DNA of 64,000 nucleotides from Haloferax sp. Atlit-12N (GTDB lineage: Archaea > Halobacteriota > Halobacteria > Halobacteriales > Haloferacaceae). This document shows, in pieces, positions 16,912 to 25,830 of the stretch (its first letter is position 1; every line of letters starts with the position of its first letter). The DNA is taken from positions 744,001 to 808,000 of the forward strand of contig NZ_PSYW01000002.1 of NCBI RefSeq assembly GCF_003383095.1. The letters are read 5' to 3'. The notes under the pieces are model-generated. The model saw only the letters and a program-made list of their open reading frames with translations. It made no database searches and was not told where the DNA came from. Both the position numbers and the translations under genes were made by a program.

Positions 16912-17430
16912 TCAGTCCTCGTCGAGATATGGTTTTTCGATGTGTTGGTCGCCGCCGATAAGTGACGTCAGCCATCGCGTGACGATGTCGAACAACACGA
17001 CGAGTGGCCTCAGTACACGTTCGACGTACGAGATTGGGCGGGCGACACGGAGACTCCAGGATTCCGCGTGACCGAGGCCGTAGGATTTCGGCACGATTTC
17101 CCCGAACACGAGGACGAGCACGCTCACACAGAGTGTTGCAATCACGACGGTGTATCCGGGGGGAACGAACCGTGCAACCAGCAGTGTGACGATGCTGGTG
17201 ATGGCGATGTTGACGAGATTGTTGCCGACCAACAGTGTGACGAGGAGTCGATGCGGGTTCGCGCGGAGTTGCTGGAGTGTGCGGCTGTCTTTCGTACTGT
17301 CTTCGGTCGCGGGCTGCATGTCATCCGGGAGCGAAAAGATCGCTGACTCGCTGCTGGAAAAGAACGCACTCAGCAACAACAAAATCACGACTGCGACGAG
17401 TGACGGCCCCAAAATCGAGTATGTATTCAT
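16912..17430 (-). CDS. Stand-alone CNNM/DUF21 membrane protein
   Basis: 172 residues from ATG 17430 (MNTYSILGPSLVAVVILLLLSAFFSSSESAIFSL). The SAFFSSSESA motif, followed by VGNNLVNIAIT and FGEIVPKSYG, is the CNNM transmembrane domain of CorC/HlyC and CBS-pair divalent-cation transporters. Family members usually carry CBS and CorC_HlyC domains after this, near 400 residues; here the protein stops after the membrane part. Mg2+ or Co2+ efflux is the family role. No truncation of the reading frame is seen, so this may be a genuine short form. Confidence 0.8.
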   Translation of the reverse strand: MNTYSILGPSLVAVVILLLLSAFFSSSESAIFSLPDDMQPATEDSTKDSRTLQQLRANPHRLLVTLLVGNNLVNIAITSIVTLLVARFVPPGYTVVIATLCVSVLVLVFGEIVPKSYGLGHAESWSLRVARPISYVERVLRPLVVLFDIVTRWLTSLIGGDQHIEKPYLDED

Positions 17431-17615
17431 ATCACACTCGTTCGCTGGTAGGGGTATGAATATCGGTGGTTGGTTGGCGCGTTCGTGTCCGAGTCGACTG
17501 GCCCGACCGAGACCGACCAAGCCTGAGCGCTGTGTGTTCCTGTTTCTGTGTCGGTCAGTGCGGACTCCCGCTCACTAAGGAGTTGACTCCTCCACGCCAG
17601 GGGGCGCGAAAGCCG

Positions 17616-19091
17616 TCACTCACTCAGTGCGGCAGGCAACGTGAGAGACACAACGGTTCCTCGAGGGACGTTTTCGTCGATTGAAATACTGCCGCCTAAC
17701 TGTGTCATCAGCCAATTGACCATCCACAACCCGGTTCCCCGACCATGCAGGAGGGGTTCTTCAGTACCCATCTCGAGAACCTCTTGTTCCATCTCCGGAA
17801 TGCCCGGGCCTGTATCTGCGACCTGAATACGAACTCGCTCGTTGTCGACTCGGGAAATGGAAACCTCGACTGTCGGTGACGCGTCGTGAGTATGGACAAT
17901 TGCGTTCTCTATGAGTTCAGTAAGCGCCATCTCGAGGGATTCTTCGTTTCCCTTCACGCCGACCGCTTGTTTTTCGACGTGAATACTTGCAGTGGGATAC
18001 TGGTCGGTGAACTTCGAGACGAGTCGATCGACAACTGTCGGGACATCGACGTAGTACCGCACCGGACCACGTTCTAACACACGACTCAGCTGCCGGGCAT
18101 TTTCAGCCAGCTCAACCAACTGCGTCGCGTTGTCAGCAATCTTCGAAAGCATGCGACGACTATCATCAAGTGGAAACGAAGCCGTTTCAGCGAGGTACGT
18201 CTCAAGTGGATCGAGTGCTTCCAGTTCTTCTGCCAGTAACTCTGCGTTCCCAATGACGACGCCAAGTGTATTCCTAATATTGTGCCTGAGAACCCGACTC
18301 AACACCATCAACCGTTGGTCACGGATTTTTCGGTCGGTGATATCCTGGATCACGCCCCTGAGAACGGTGGTCTCACCACGTTGTACCCGATCGCCCCTAC
18401 AGTAGACCCATCGCTCACGTCCTTCGGCAGTAATCAACCGGAGTTCAACACCATACGGTTCGCCGGACGTCAGGCACTGTTGGACCACCTTCTCGATTGT
18501 TTGTCTGTCCGCTGGATGGATGAACTTGAAGGCATCCTCTACTGTCGGGTTGTACTCCGGCGAGACATCGTGGATTTGTCTCGTCCCCTGTGTCCACCAC
18601 AGGTCGTTCGTTTCGGGTATCAGTTCCCACCCACCAATGTCGGATACGAGTTCTGTCTCGGCAAGGTGTTCTGTCGCTCGTCTGAGCTGCTGCGCTGTGT
18701 GTTTTTTATCAGTTACGTCTCGCCCAACACCAATCAGACGCTCCGGGTCGTCTCCGTCATCGTAGGTCACTTCCCCCTGTGCAGCGACCCATCGCTCTGT
18801 GTCATCGGCAAGGCGGAACTCGGTCACGTAGTGCCCGGTCTCTTCAACTGCGACCTCCAGTGCGTGAACGACGCGCTGTGTGTCTGTCGGATGAACCTGA
18901 CTCAAGAAGTCATCAAGGTCGGCGATATCTTCGAACACAGTCTGCGAAGGAGGATACAGCGAGACAGCATCCGCGGAGATATCCCAGTCCCAGATAACGG
19001 TCTCTGTGGCCTGGAGCGCATATGCCATAATCGAGGCCGAGTTGTCGCCCGGTCTGTAGTTTGTTGACGATTCGTTCCCAGGACCCGTCAT
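17616..19091 (-). CDS. PAS-domain sensor histidine kinase
   Basis: 491 residues, no membrane helices, so a cytoplasmic sensor. Two PAS/PAC domains (about 25-130 and 140-255, each ending in a GVGRDVTDKK or GVIQDITDRK PAC tail) are followed by the dimerisation helix with the phospho-acceptor in RVLRHNIRN (His270). The HATPase domain has the N-box ELIENAIVHT, DTGPGIP, and GRGTGLWMV. No response regulator is adjacent, as is common in haloarchaea. Tandem repeats lie directly upstream of the start. The signal sensed is unknown. Confidence 0.9.
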   Translation of the reverse strand: MTGPGNESSTNYRPGDNSASIMAYALQATETVIWDWDISADAVSLYPPSQTVFEDIADLDDFLSQVHPTDTQRVVHALEVAVEETGHYVTEFRLADDTERWVAAQGEVTYDDGDDPERLIGVGRDVTDKKHTAQQLRRATEHLAETELVSDIGGWELIPETNDLWWTQGTRQIHDVSPEYNPTVEDAFKFIHPADRQTIEKVVQQCLTSGEPYGVELRLITAEGRERWVYCRGDRVQRGETTVLRGVIQDITDRKIRDQRLMVLSRVLRHNIRNTLGVVIGNAELLAEELEALDPLETYLAETASFPLDDSRRMLSKIADNATQLVELAENARQLSRVLERGPVRYYVDVPTVVDRLVSKFTDQYPTASIHVEKQAVGVKGNEESLEMALTELIENAIVHTHDASPTVEVSISRVDNERVRIQVADTGPGIPEMEQEVLEMGTEEPLLHGRGTGLWMVNWLMTQLGGSISIDENVPRGTVVSLTLPAALSE

Positions 19092-19110
19092 GTCGGTTAT
19101 ATTGATTGCG

Positions 19111-19145
19111 TATCACTTCAATATTACATATCAGTTCAATATTAC
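19111..19145. promoter_or_regulatory. Tandem 17-bp repeat upstream of the sensor kinase
   Basis: TATCACTTCAATATTAC (19111-19127) and TATCAGTTCAATATTAC (19129-19145) differ at one base and have an 18-base period. They lie 20-54 bases upstream of the kinase start, covering the expected TATA/BRE region. Probable regulator-binding site or duplicated promoter. Confidence 0.5.
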
Positions 19146-19527
19146 CCGGCGATATCAGAGTGTGATACTACTGCTCCCCGACCAACGCATGCTCACGACA
19201 ATCGACGTCACGGGACTACAGCGTGATGCAGTCCAGCAACGACTCCGCTTGGAGGTCGCCGTTGATGATAATCGTGAAAATAGCGTGAGATATGAGATGA
19301 ACGGGGCCTGTTGGATTGGATCGCTTTCGCGCTTCGATGCGAAGCCGATACATTGAGAGCGCCGGTCGCAACGACTGTGCAGTAGGCATCGCAATCGGCG
19401 TGGCGCTCGGGGCGGGGCTGGGAGCCGGGTTGTCGATGGGGGAGGGTGTGTTTCGCGTCGACCCAACCGTAGTTTTGGTAGTGTGGCGACACACTAGGCT
19501 TTCACCAAGTGGTTCTAGTGGTCAGTC
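19146..19527. other. Non-coding stretch before the AbrB-like gene
   Basis: No supported gene. Frames on both strands are short, and their composition is that of shadows. No repeat or hairpin stands out apart from the promoter repeats at its left edge. Confidence 0.4.
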
Positions 19528-19779
19528 ATGAGTAGTGACCCAGTAGACGCTGAAAGCACGGTGTCTGGGAACCAAGCGACGATTCCAGCACGGATTCGTC
19601 GAGAACTGGGGATCGACGATGGCGACCAACTTCGCTGGCATCTCGAAGACGACGGAAGTATTCGAGTTCGTGTCGTCCAACAACGGAGTGGGACGTTTGC
19701 GGATTTCGATGGCTATGCTGTCGACGAAGAAACGGACGCCACCGAGAACCATGACGCGTGGGGCGTCGGGGCGGAGTAA
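19528..19779 (+). CDS. AbrB/SpoVT-type DNA-binding protein
   Basis: 83 residues. The swapped-hairpin signature ESTVSGNQATIPARIRRELGIDDGDQLRWHL (residues 9-39) is typical of AbrB/MazE-like transcription factors and antitoxins. The C-terminal part is acidic and disordered (VDEETDATENHDAWG). No toxin gene (PIN, MazF or similar) follows, so it is either a solitary regulator or an orphan antitoxin. Confidence 0.8.
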   Translation: MSSDPVDAESTVSGNQATIPARIRRELGIDDGDQLRWHLEDDGSIRVRVVQQRSGTFADFDGYAVDEETDATENHDAWGVGAE

Positions 19780-19856
19780 ACGAGAGTGGGTTTTCTCCGG
19801 AAACGGTGGGGTGTATTGAGCGTCACCCTGCCCTCACGTTTGGGACTGTGTCGTCC

Positions 19857-20519
19857 TCAGGTTCGACGCCGAGTGTCCGCGCTCGTTTCCTGCAGTTCGA
19901 GGCGTGCCGTCGCAAGGTCCCGTTCCGAGGCTCCGAAGAATCCCTGCGTGAAACCCGCCCCGAACATCGCATCGACGAGTGCGTCACCTCGCTCGGGGAC
20001 GTCCTCACGGTCCACGACAGTAGCGAAGCGAAACGTGTGCGAATTCCCTGTCGCAGCGTCAAACGTCAGTTGCCATCGGTACTGTCTCGCCGACCGGCCA
20101 GTACCCAGGTACAGGTTCGAGTCGGCGTTGTCATCGTCACCCGGCACAACGTCTCCAGCGTGAGAGACGAGTGATCCGGCGTTCCACCTGTGTTCGACCG
20201 TCAGAGAGGCAGTTTTCCACCCGCTCCTCGCGTGATAGTTCGACCCTGGAATAAGTTGATACGTGGTGACGAGGGCGTAGCGGCCGGTCGCCTCGAGGTC
20301 GTGAACCGACGCTGACTGTCGGACGGTTCCGTACGTCGTGCTCCCCGCCGTCGTCGTGTCGGTGGCCACGACGGGGCTGTCGCGTTGACCTGTCGACGGG
20401 ACTGGCTCCGGAGCGGAGGTGGCTGGTGGAACGGAAGGCTCGCCGGCACCCCAGTTCGCCCCGAGGACGCCGACGACTCCGGCGCTGGCGACCAGTCCGA
20501 GAAGCGTGCGACGGTGCAT
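19857..20519 (-). CDS. Tat-exported protein of unknown function
   Basis: 220 residues from ATG 20519 (MHRRTLLGLVASAGVVGVLGANWG), a Tat-like signal. A Pro/Ser/Thr-rich linker (about 25-55) is followed by a beta-rich domain (YALVTTYQLIPGSNYHARSGWKTASLTVEHRW and RQYRWQLTFDAATG). The domain is not recognised. The longer frame to 20585 would hide the signal peptide and is rejected. Probably a secreted or membrane-anchored protein. Confidence 0.6.
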   Translation of the reverse strand: MHRRTLLGLVASAGVVGVLGANWGAGEPSVPPATSAPEPVPSTGQRDSPVVATDTTTAGSTTYGTVRQSASVHDLEATGRYALVTTYQLIPGSNYHARSGWKTASLTVEHRWNAGSLVSHAGDVVPGDDDNADSNLYLGTGRSARQYRWQLTFDAATGNSHTFRFATVVDREDVPERGDALVDAMFGAGFTQGFFGASERDLATARLELQETSADTRRRT

Positions 20520-20602
20520 CGTTCCGAGCGAGTCGCTCCGCGAGTGAATCTCTGTTGGTGTACGAGGACGGAGTGTTCGACGCACTCACGAGAACGACCG
20601 TC

Positions 20603-20920
20603 TCAAGAATCGCGCCACTTGTGGCCACACTCGACGCACGTGAACAGCCGTACCTCGTAGGAGCCACCCGGTTTCGGCATCATCTGATAGTTGGCTCGGT
20701 CGCTGTCGCAGTCGTCCGCCGGACAGGGCTCCTGCATCGTCTCGGAGGAGTCTTGGGTCGCGTCGGCCACGGCGGGTGCGCCGTCGTCTCGCTGTCCGTC
20801 CTGAATCGACATGGCTGCTTCCGCTTGCGAGTCCCGCGGTTCTTCGTGTTCGCAGGAGCGACACACCCACGTGTCACCTTCCGTGTGCATTAGCGACCCG
20901 CATTCGGAGCAAAATTGCAT
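20603..20920 (-). CDS. TFS-like zinc-ribbon protein lacking the acidic loop
   Basis: 105 residues from ATG 20920. The N-terminal zinc ribbon uses Cys4, Cys7, Cys20 and Cys23 (MQFCSECGSL, WVCRSC). The C-terminal ribbon uses Cys66, Cys71, Cys95 and Cys98 (EPCPADDC, FTCVECGHKWR). This is the layout of archaeal transcription factor S and RPB9/TFIIS-type proteins, which reactivate stalled RNA polymerase through an Asp-Glu pair in the second ribbon. Here that loop reads MPKPGGSYEVR, with no Asp-Glu, so cleavage stimulation is unlikely. It may be an RPB9-like or inhibitory paralogue. Confidence 0.8.
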   Translation of the reverse strand: MQFCSECGSLMHTEGDTWVCRSCEHEEPRDSQAEAAMSIQDGQRDDGAPAVADATQDSSETMQEPCPADDCDSDRANYQMMPKPGGSYEVRLFTCVECGHKWRDS

Positions 20921-21110
20921 CGTTGGCGGGAGTATACGGCTGGCCGATATATGTGTTAATTTCCGCTTCGTCGTGGAGGAGTGGCATCTCCACACCGTGT
21001 TCGAGTAGCATTCATGGTGTCAGTAACCCACTCTGCCGGGTGTCTAAGGCGATTTTGGGTAGGTTACGGTTCTAGACAGCGATTGTGGTCACGGGGGGAC
21101 CCGTTTTGGC

Positions 21111-22718
21111 TTAGTCGTCGTCGATACTCGACCCTGCCCGATTCGGCGAACTCGCTCGCTCGGCACCCGTCGAGTCGCTCGTGCCGGAGAGGAGTGGCTC
21201 AACTTGCTGGAATTCCAGGAGCATGCCAGCGATGGCGATGACAGAGATGAGTGCAAATGGGAATCCAGTGATGATTGCCGACGAGCGGAGCGCGTTGATA
21301 CCGCCACCGACGATGAGTAGCGACGCGAGCCCGCCCATGAGGGCCCCCCAGATGACGCGGTTGACAGTCGAGGGGTGTTGCTTCCCACCTGTCGTGAGCA
21401 TCCCGAGTGCGAGTGTCGAGGAGTCAGCAGACGTGATGAAGAATGTGACCACGAGGAACAGAAACACGGCCGAAAGCACGCCACCGAATGGCAACGAGCC
21501 GAACAACGGGAAGCCGGAGACGGCAACGCCGTGTTCGGCAACCATCTCGAGCATCGGTGCGATGTTCTGCCGTTCGAAGAAAATCGCACTCCCGCCCATC
21601 GTGAGGAACCACGGCGTGGTCGCAACGGTTGAGCCTACGAGTGCCGTGGCGACGACTTGCCTGATCGTCCGGCCGCGTGAGATCCGGGCTACGAACAGCC
21701 CACCAAATGGTGCCCACGAGAACACCCATGCCCAATAAAAGACAGTCCAGTTGCCGACCCACTCGCCAGATCCCGTCGCGTTGGTGTACAACGACATCTC
21801 GAGGAAGCCAACGAAGTAGCTCCCCATCGCCTGGAGGCCCGTATTCATGATGTAGTTGGTTGGCCCCAACAGGAACGTCATGACCGTCAGGACGGCGAAG
21901 ACGCCCATATTGAACCGTGAAATTCGGGCAATACCCTTCTTGACGCCGAGTGCAACCGAGGCGGTGAACGCAACCGTCAGCCCCGTGATTACCAGTACGG
22001 TCCCGGTATCACCGATCGAGACGCCGAAGTTGTACGCCAGCCCAGTGAGGAACTGCTCTCCGACGAATCCCAGCGTGGTTGCGATCCCACCAATCGTCGC
22101 GAACACGGCCAAGATATCGATGCCTTTCGCTAGAACGCCGTCAAGCTTGTCGACGCCGACGAATGGCGCGATAAGCGTCGACACCCGCATCGGGGCATCC
22201 TGACGGAACGCGTAGTACGCAATCGGGAGTGCGACGATGAGGTACGGAACCCAGTACGAGATCCCCCAATGAAAGAGGGTGTACTGAATTGCCCCGACTG
22301 CCGCGGTCGCCGATTGGGGTTCGCCCCCGATGAGTGGCGGCACCGTCTGATAGTGACTCAACGCCTCTGCAGGGCCCCAGAAAACGATCCCTGCTGCAAT
22401 GCCTGCCGAGAACATCATCGAAAAGTACGACAGCAGCCCAAACTCTGGGTCTTCGTCTGGTTTGCCGAGTTTGATGCGTCCCCACGGGCCAACCATCAGC
22501 CAGAGGCTGAACATGACCATCAGGAACATCGTTCCGATGTAGACCCACATATACTCCGTCCAGAGGAACGTATTGATCTGTTCCATCGCGTTTGCAGAGG
22601 CAGTGGGGTTGCTGAAGAACACGATAATCGCGAGCAGCGATACCGAGAATCCAATCCCGAAGATGGTGAAGTCAAGTTCGTCGACGAACCGTTGTATTGG
22701 GGTGTTATTTTCTACCAT
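21111..22718 (-). CDS. BCCT-family betaine/choline/carnitine transporter
   Basis: 535 residues with 12 membrane segments. BCCT hallmarks: the Gly-rich unwound helix in SMMFSAGIAAGIVFWGPAEA, and the Trp-rich segment WTVFYWAWVFSWAPFGGLFVARISRGRTIR. It is about the usual BCCT length without the long C-terminal osmosensor tail; the tail here is short and acidic. It most likely imports compatible solutes such as glycine betaine. It is monocistronic. Confidence 0.9.
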   Translation of the reverse strand: MVENNTPIQRFVDELDFTIFGIGFSVSLLAIIVFFSNPTASANAMEQINTFLWTEYMWVYIGTMFLMVMFSLWLMVGPWGRIKLGKPDEDPEFGLLSYFSMMFSAGIAAGIVFWGPAEALSHYQTVPPLIGGEPQSATAAVGAIQYTLFHWGISYWVPYLIVALPIAYYAFRQDAPMRVSTLIAPFVGVDKLDGVLAKGIDILAVFATIGGIATTLGFVGEQFLTGLAYNFGVSIGDTGTVLVITGLTVAFTASVALGVKKGIARISRFNMGVFAVLTVMTFLLGPTNYIMNTGLQAMGSYFVGFLEMSLYTNATGSGEWVGNWTVFYWAWVFSWAPFGGLFVARISRGRTIRQVVATALVGSTVATTPWFLTMGGSAIFFERQNIAPMLEMVAEHGVAVSGFPLFGSLPFGGVLSAVFLFLVVTFFITSADSSTLALGMLTTGGKQHPSTVNRVIWGALMGGLASLLIVGGGINALRSSAIITGFPFALISVIAIAGMLLEFQQVEPLLSGTSDSTGAERASSPNRAGSSIDDD

Positions 22719-22931
22719 TCGGAATGATGTCTTCCGTCATGGTGTCTCTAATTTCGGGTTGAATATGGCTCCTGTTTAAGTCAACGCTGTTCTCGACGGT
22801 GCCAGTCTTCCAACGATTCAGGGCAATTGACGACGAATTTACAGTAACGCTCCGGAAAACGTGTCACTCGGACAATGCGATGGGTGTCTCGGCAGGGTGT
22901 CACTCGGTGCGAGGGGTGGGGGACAGCCGAG

Positions 22932-23468
22932 TTACCCTGTCGGCGTCCGGTTTTCAATCGCAACGAGCGACTCGTCGAGCGCCCTGAGTACGTCACGGTT
23001 GGCTGGTTTATCGCCCCACGAGTACCGAGACGTCGTGGTTCTGAGGCCGACTTTTGCACCGACGACGAGGGATGGAGCTGGTTCGCTCTCGCTGTATCCC
23101 TGCGTGTCGAACACGTCGTTGAACGCATCGCTTCGAACCCACGACAGCCACGTTGTTTCAGCCTTTTCACCGAGGAGTGCAAGCACTCGGTCATCGATTA
23201 GCCACTCGACTGCCTGTGTGGCGTCGGTGTCTGTCTCGTCGGGGAGGACGAGCAGGTCGGCGTTGTGGGGTGCGCTCACGGTCTCGATGTCTGCGGGGGT
23301 TGAGAGGTCGACTCCATCGGCGATGTAGACTGGCGTCACGTCGAGCCGCTCGTACGATGGTTGTTCCGCGTTCGAATCGTCCGGTGGGAGGGCCGAACAC
23401 CCAGCGAGTGAACTGAGGGCGGCGATGCCGCACGCACGGAGGGCGTTCCGGCGGGTGTACTGTTGCAT
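22932..23468 (-). CDS. Tat lipoprotein, unknown function
   Basis: 178 residues. The signal TRRNALRACGIAALSSLAGC has the twin Arg and a lipobox Cys (LAGC, residue 24), so it is exported and probably lipid-anchored. The mature part is hydrophilic with alpha/beta character (ADLLVLPDETD, VEWLIDDRVLALLGEKAETTWLSWV). No domain recognised. It lies divergent to the epimerase gene with 146 bases between. Confidence 0.65.
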   Translation of the reverse strand: MQQYTRRNALRACGIAALSSLAGCSALPPDDSNAEQPSYERLDVTPVYIADGVDLSTPADIETVSAPHNADLLVLPDETDTDATQAVEWLIDDRVLALLGEKAETTWLSWVRSDAFNDVFDTQGYSESEPAPSLVVGAKVGLRTTTSRYSWGDKPANRDVLRALDESLVAIENRTPTG

Positions 23469-23614
23469 GGAATCGAGTTAGTCGGCGGGACTGAAAATAT
23501 GTTCTTGAAATAACTAGGTTCGGTTGGTTCCCGCAGGCGAACCGCGGTCGTCTCTCGTCTGGTGGACGAACACGCACGCGATAGGTTCTTGTCACTTGAC
23601 GAAAGCAACCACGT

Positions 23615-24532
23615 ATGGACGGCAAACGAGTCCTCGTTACTGGCGGTGCCGGATTCATCGGTTCGAATCTCGCCAACTCTCTCGCAGAAGACAACGACGT
23701 CATTGCAATCGACGACCTCTATCTCGGGACGCCCGAGAATCTGGATGATGCCGTGGAGTTCCACGACATGACGGTCCTCGACGACGACCTCCCGACCGAG
23801 GGCGTCGATGTGGTGTTCCATCTCGCGGCGCTGTCGTCGTACAAGATGCACGAAGAGAACCCGACGAAGGGTGCTCGTGTGAACATCGAAGGCTTCGTCA
23901 ACACGGTCGAACAGGCCCGGAAAGACGGGTGCGACACCGTCGTGTACGCGACGACCTCTTCGATCTATGGCTCGCGGACGGAACCCTCGCCGGAAGACAT
24001 GCCCGTGGAGTCGCGGACGGGCTACGAAGCGTCGAAGTTAGGCCGTGAGCGCTACGCGGAGTACTTCCACCACCACTACGACATGCAACTGGCTGGCATG
24101 CGTTTCTTCTCTGTGTACCAGGGCTTCGGTGGCGCAGAAGAACACAAAGGCGAGTTCGCGAATACGGTCGCGCAGTTCACCGACAAAATCGCCAATGGTG
24201 AGTCGCCGGAGCTGTTCGGTGATGGGTCACAGACGCGTGACTTCACCCACGTCGATGATATCGTTCGGGGGATCGAACTCGCGGCCGACGAGCGACTCCA
24301 GGGCATCTACAATCTCGGGACTGCCGAGAGCTACTCGTTCAACGAGATGGTCGACATGATCAACGAGGTGCTTGGGACGGATGTGGAGCCTGAGTATGTG
24401 GAAAACCCGTTCGAGGTGTACGTCCACGACACGAAAGCAGACTACTCGAAGATACACGAGGCGACAGGGTGGGAGCCTGAGATTTCGTTCGAGGAGGGAG
24501 TCGAGCGGGTTTGTGAGCCGTATCTCGACTGA
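23615..24532 (+). CDS. NAD-dependent sugar-nucleotide epimerase/dehydratase (extended SDR)
   Basis: 305 residues. The Rossmann motif GGAGFIGSNLA is at 9-19 and the catalytic YEASK (YxxxK) at about 135-139, with TSSIYGS upstream supplying the Ser. RFFSVYQGFGG and TRDFTHVDDIVRG are typical of UDP-glucose/GlcNAc 4-epimerase-like enzymes. It probably makes a sugar nucleotide for surface glycans and marks the left edge of the glycan region. Its 3' end (from 24356) has a diverged duplicate at 28303-28476. Confidence 0.88.
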   Translation: MDGKRVLVTGGAGFIGSNLANSLAEDNDVIAIDDLYLGTPENLDDAVEFHDMTVLDDDLPTEGVDVVFHLAALSSYKMHEENPTKGARVNIEGFVNTVEQARKDGCDTVVYATTSSIYGSRTEPSPEDMPVESRTGYEASKLGRERYAEYFHHHYDMQLAGMRFFSVYQGFGGAEEHKGEFANTVAQFTDKIANGESPELFGDGSQTRDFTHVDDIVRGIELAADERLQGIYNLGTAESYSFNEMVDMINEVLGTDVEPEYVENPFEVYVHDTKADYSKIHEATGWEPEISFEEGVERVCEPYLD

Positions 24533-24656
24533 CGAAGGAGTTCGTGGTTCGGCTGGGGGGTTTTGCGTTTGATTTTCGAGGTGGTCAAAGACGGTTCATC
24601 TGGGAGTCAGTTTCCAAGAAACCGGTTCAGTTCGGTAAATTCGTCGGATGAGAGAA

Positions 24657-24906
24657 TCACCTCAGATCATCAATCGTCAACACAGTATTCACACCTTGGT
24701 CAATCGCTACCCGATCATACGGTCCACCAGCGTCACTTATCGCAGTGTTTCTCCGCTCCCTTTCGAACCGCATCTCTGTGCTTCTGGGCAATTGGGTCGG
24801 CCTTTTCGATACGCGGCGTCGTCTCTTCTCGCTTTGAAGACGTTTCCTCAATAAGTTGCTCCATGCGGGCGAGAATTTCTTTGGGGTCGTCTTCCGAGTC
24901 AACCAT
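24657..24906 (-). pseudogene. Probable frameshifted small gene
   Basis: Reading from ATG 24906, one frame gives MVDSEDDPKEILARMEQLIE... and ends at 24733 in HRDAVRKGAEKHCDK. The next frame continues through ISDAGGPYDRVAIDQGVNTV to a stop at 24657. Both halves are protein-like (acidic helical N-part, then a GGPY-RVAI-GV-TVLTIDDL tail), and the junction is in the overlap, as expected for a 1-base indel. The combined product would be about 80 residues. A sequencing error is the alternative. Function unknown. Confidence 0.4.
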
Positions 24907-25099
24907 GGCTATACTCCTACAAAGAGTGGGAATGAGTATATCCGATTTGGTCAGTTGACCTCGTTCATCCCTAAGCAATACGTCTACAGAAAACACGCGG
25001 GTATGCGCTCGCACTATGTATCAACGCAGAGTGCCTCGGGCCTGTCCCTGTGGTACTTCACTTGGCGTCTTGACGCGTGACTTCGGCTACGCACACGGC

Positions 25100-25648
25100 C
25101 TACTTTCTCACCCCGCGTCGGTCCGCAGAGTACGCATACAGGTAGGTACATACGAGAATCGCCGCGCCAAGGCCAACCATATTCTGTAGGAGATCTGTGA
25201 CCGTCACGACGAACATGAGCGAAAACACGCCATAACACCCGAGGCCGGCAAAGAGACACATGGTGAACCGCTTTCGAACCCAGTACAGCTCGTGTTCGCG
25301 TCTCTGCGGGTGGCCATCGACTACCGGCCAGTACGAGCCTGCGATGAAGCCGATCGCAATTGCACACACGAACAGCAACAACAGAGCTTGCGCATTCCCA
25401 CCCAGTAGCTCACTCGGTGTCCAGTGGGTGACGGCACTCACGGCGAGGATCGACGCGCTCCCGACCGTTGGAGATGCGATGGCGGCGATACCAGCGCCCT
25501 GGCAGGCGGCCATGAATCGAGTCAGCGGGTCGGGACGAGTGGGACCGTACGATTCGACCGACATCGTGAGCGAGTCCACTCGCGGCTCGTAGTTGGCTAT
25601 TACGGCCGGGGGTCTCGTCAACGTGGGCTGGCCAACTTCGATGCTCAT
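25100..25648 (-). CDS. Four-helix membrane protein, unknown function
   Basis: 182 residues if the ATG at 25648 is used; a start at 25723 or a later internal Met is possible. Hydrophobic segments lie in the middle and C-terminal half (GAGIAAIASPTVGSASILAV, LLLLFVCAIAIGFIAGSYW, FTMCLFAGLGCYGVFSLMF, MVGLGAAILVCTYLYAY). The N-terminal 45 residues are polar. No motif identifies function. Confidence 0.55.
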   Translation of the reverse strand: MSIEVGQPTLTRPPAVIANYEPRVDSLTMSVESYGPTRPDPLTRFMAACQGAGIAAIASPTVGSASILAVSAVTHWTPSELLGGNAQALLLLFVCAIAIGFIAGSYWPVVDGHPQRREHELYWVRKRFTMCLFAGLGCYGVFSLMFVVTVTDLLQNMVGLGAAILVCTYLYAYSADRRGVRK

Positions 25649-25830
25649 CACACCCGTTGTGATTTGTCTCGGTTGACTCGAAGCTTCGAACTCGTTGTAT
25701 TCACTCACACTACCCGTGTCCACAGAGAGGCTTTTTCGAGTGCTGCTGCTAGCTTGGGGGGCTGTCCCCGCGGTGGGTGTCGACCGCGCGGCGGCGTGGA
25801 GTCGGTTATCGACTGGTGATCACACCCTCG

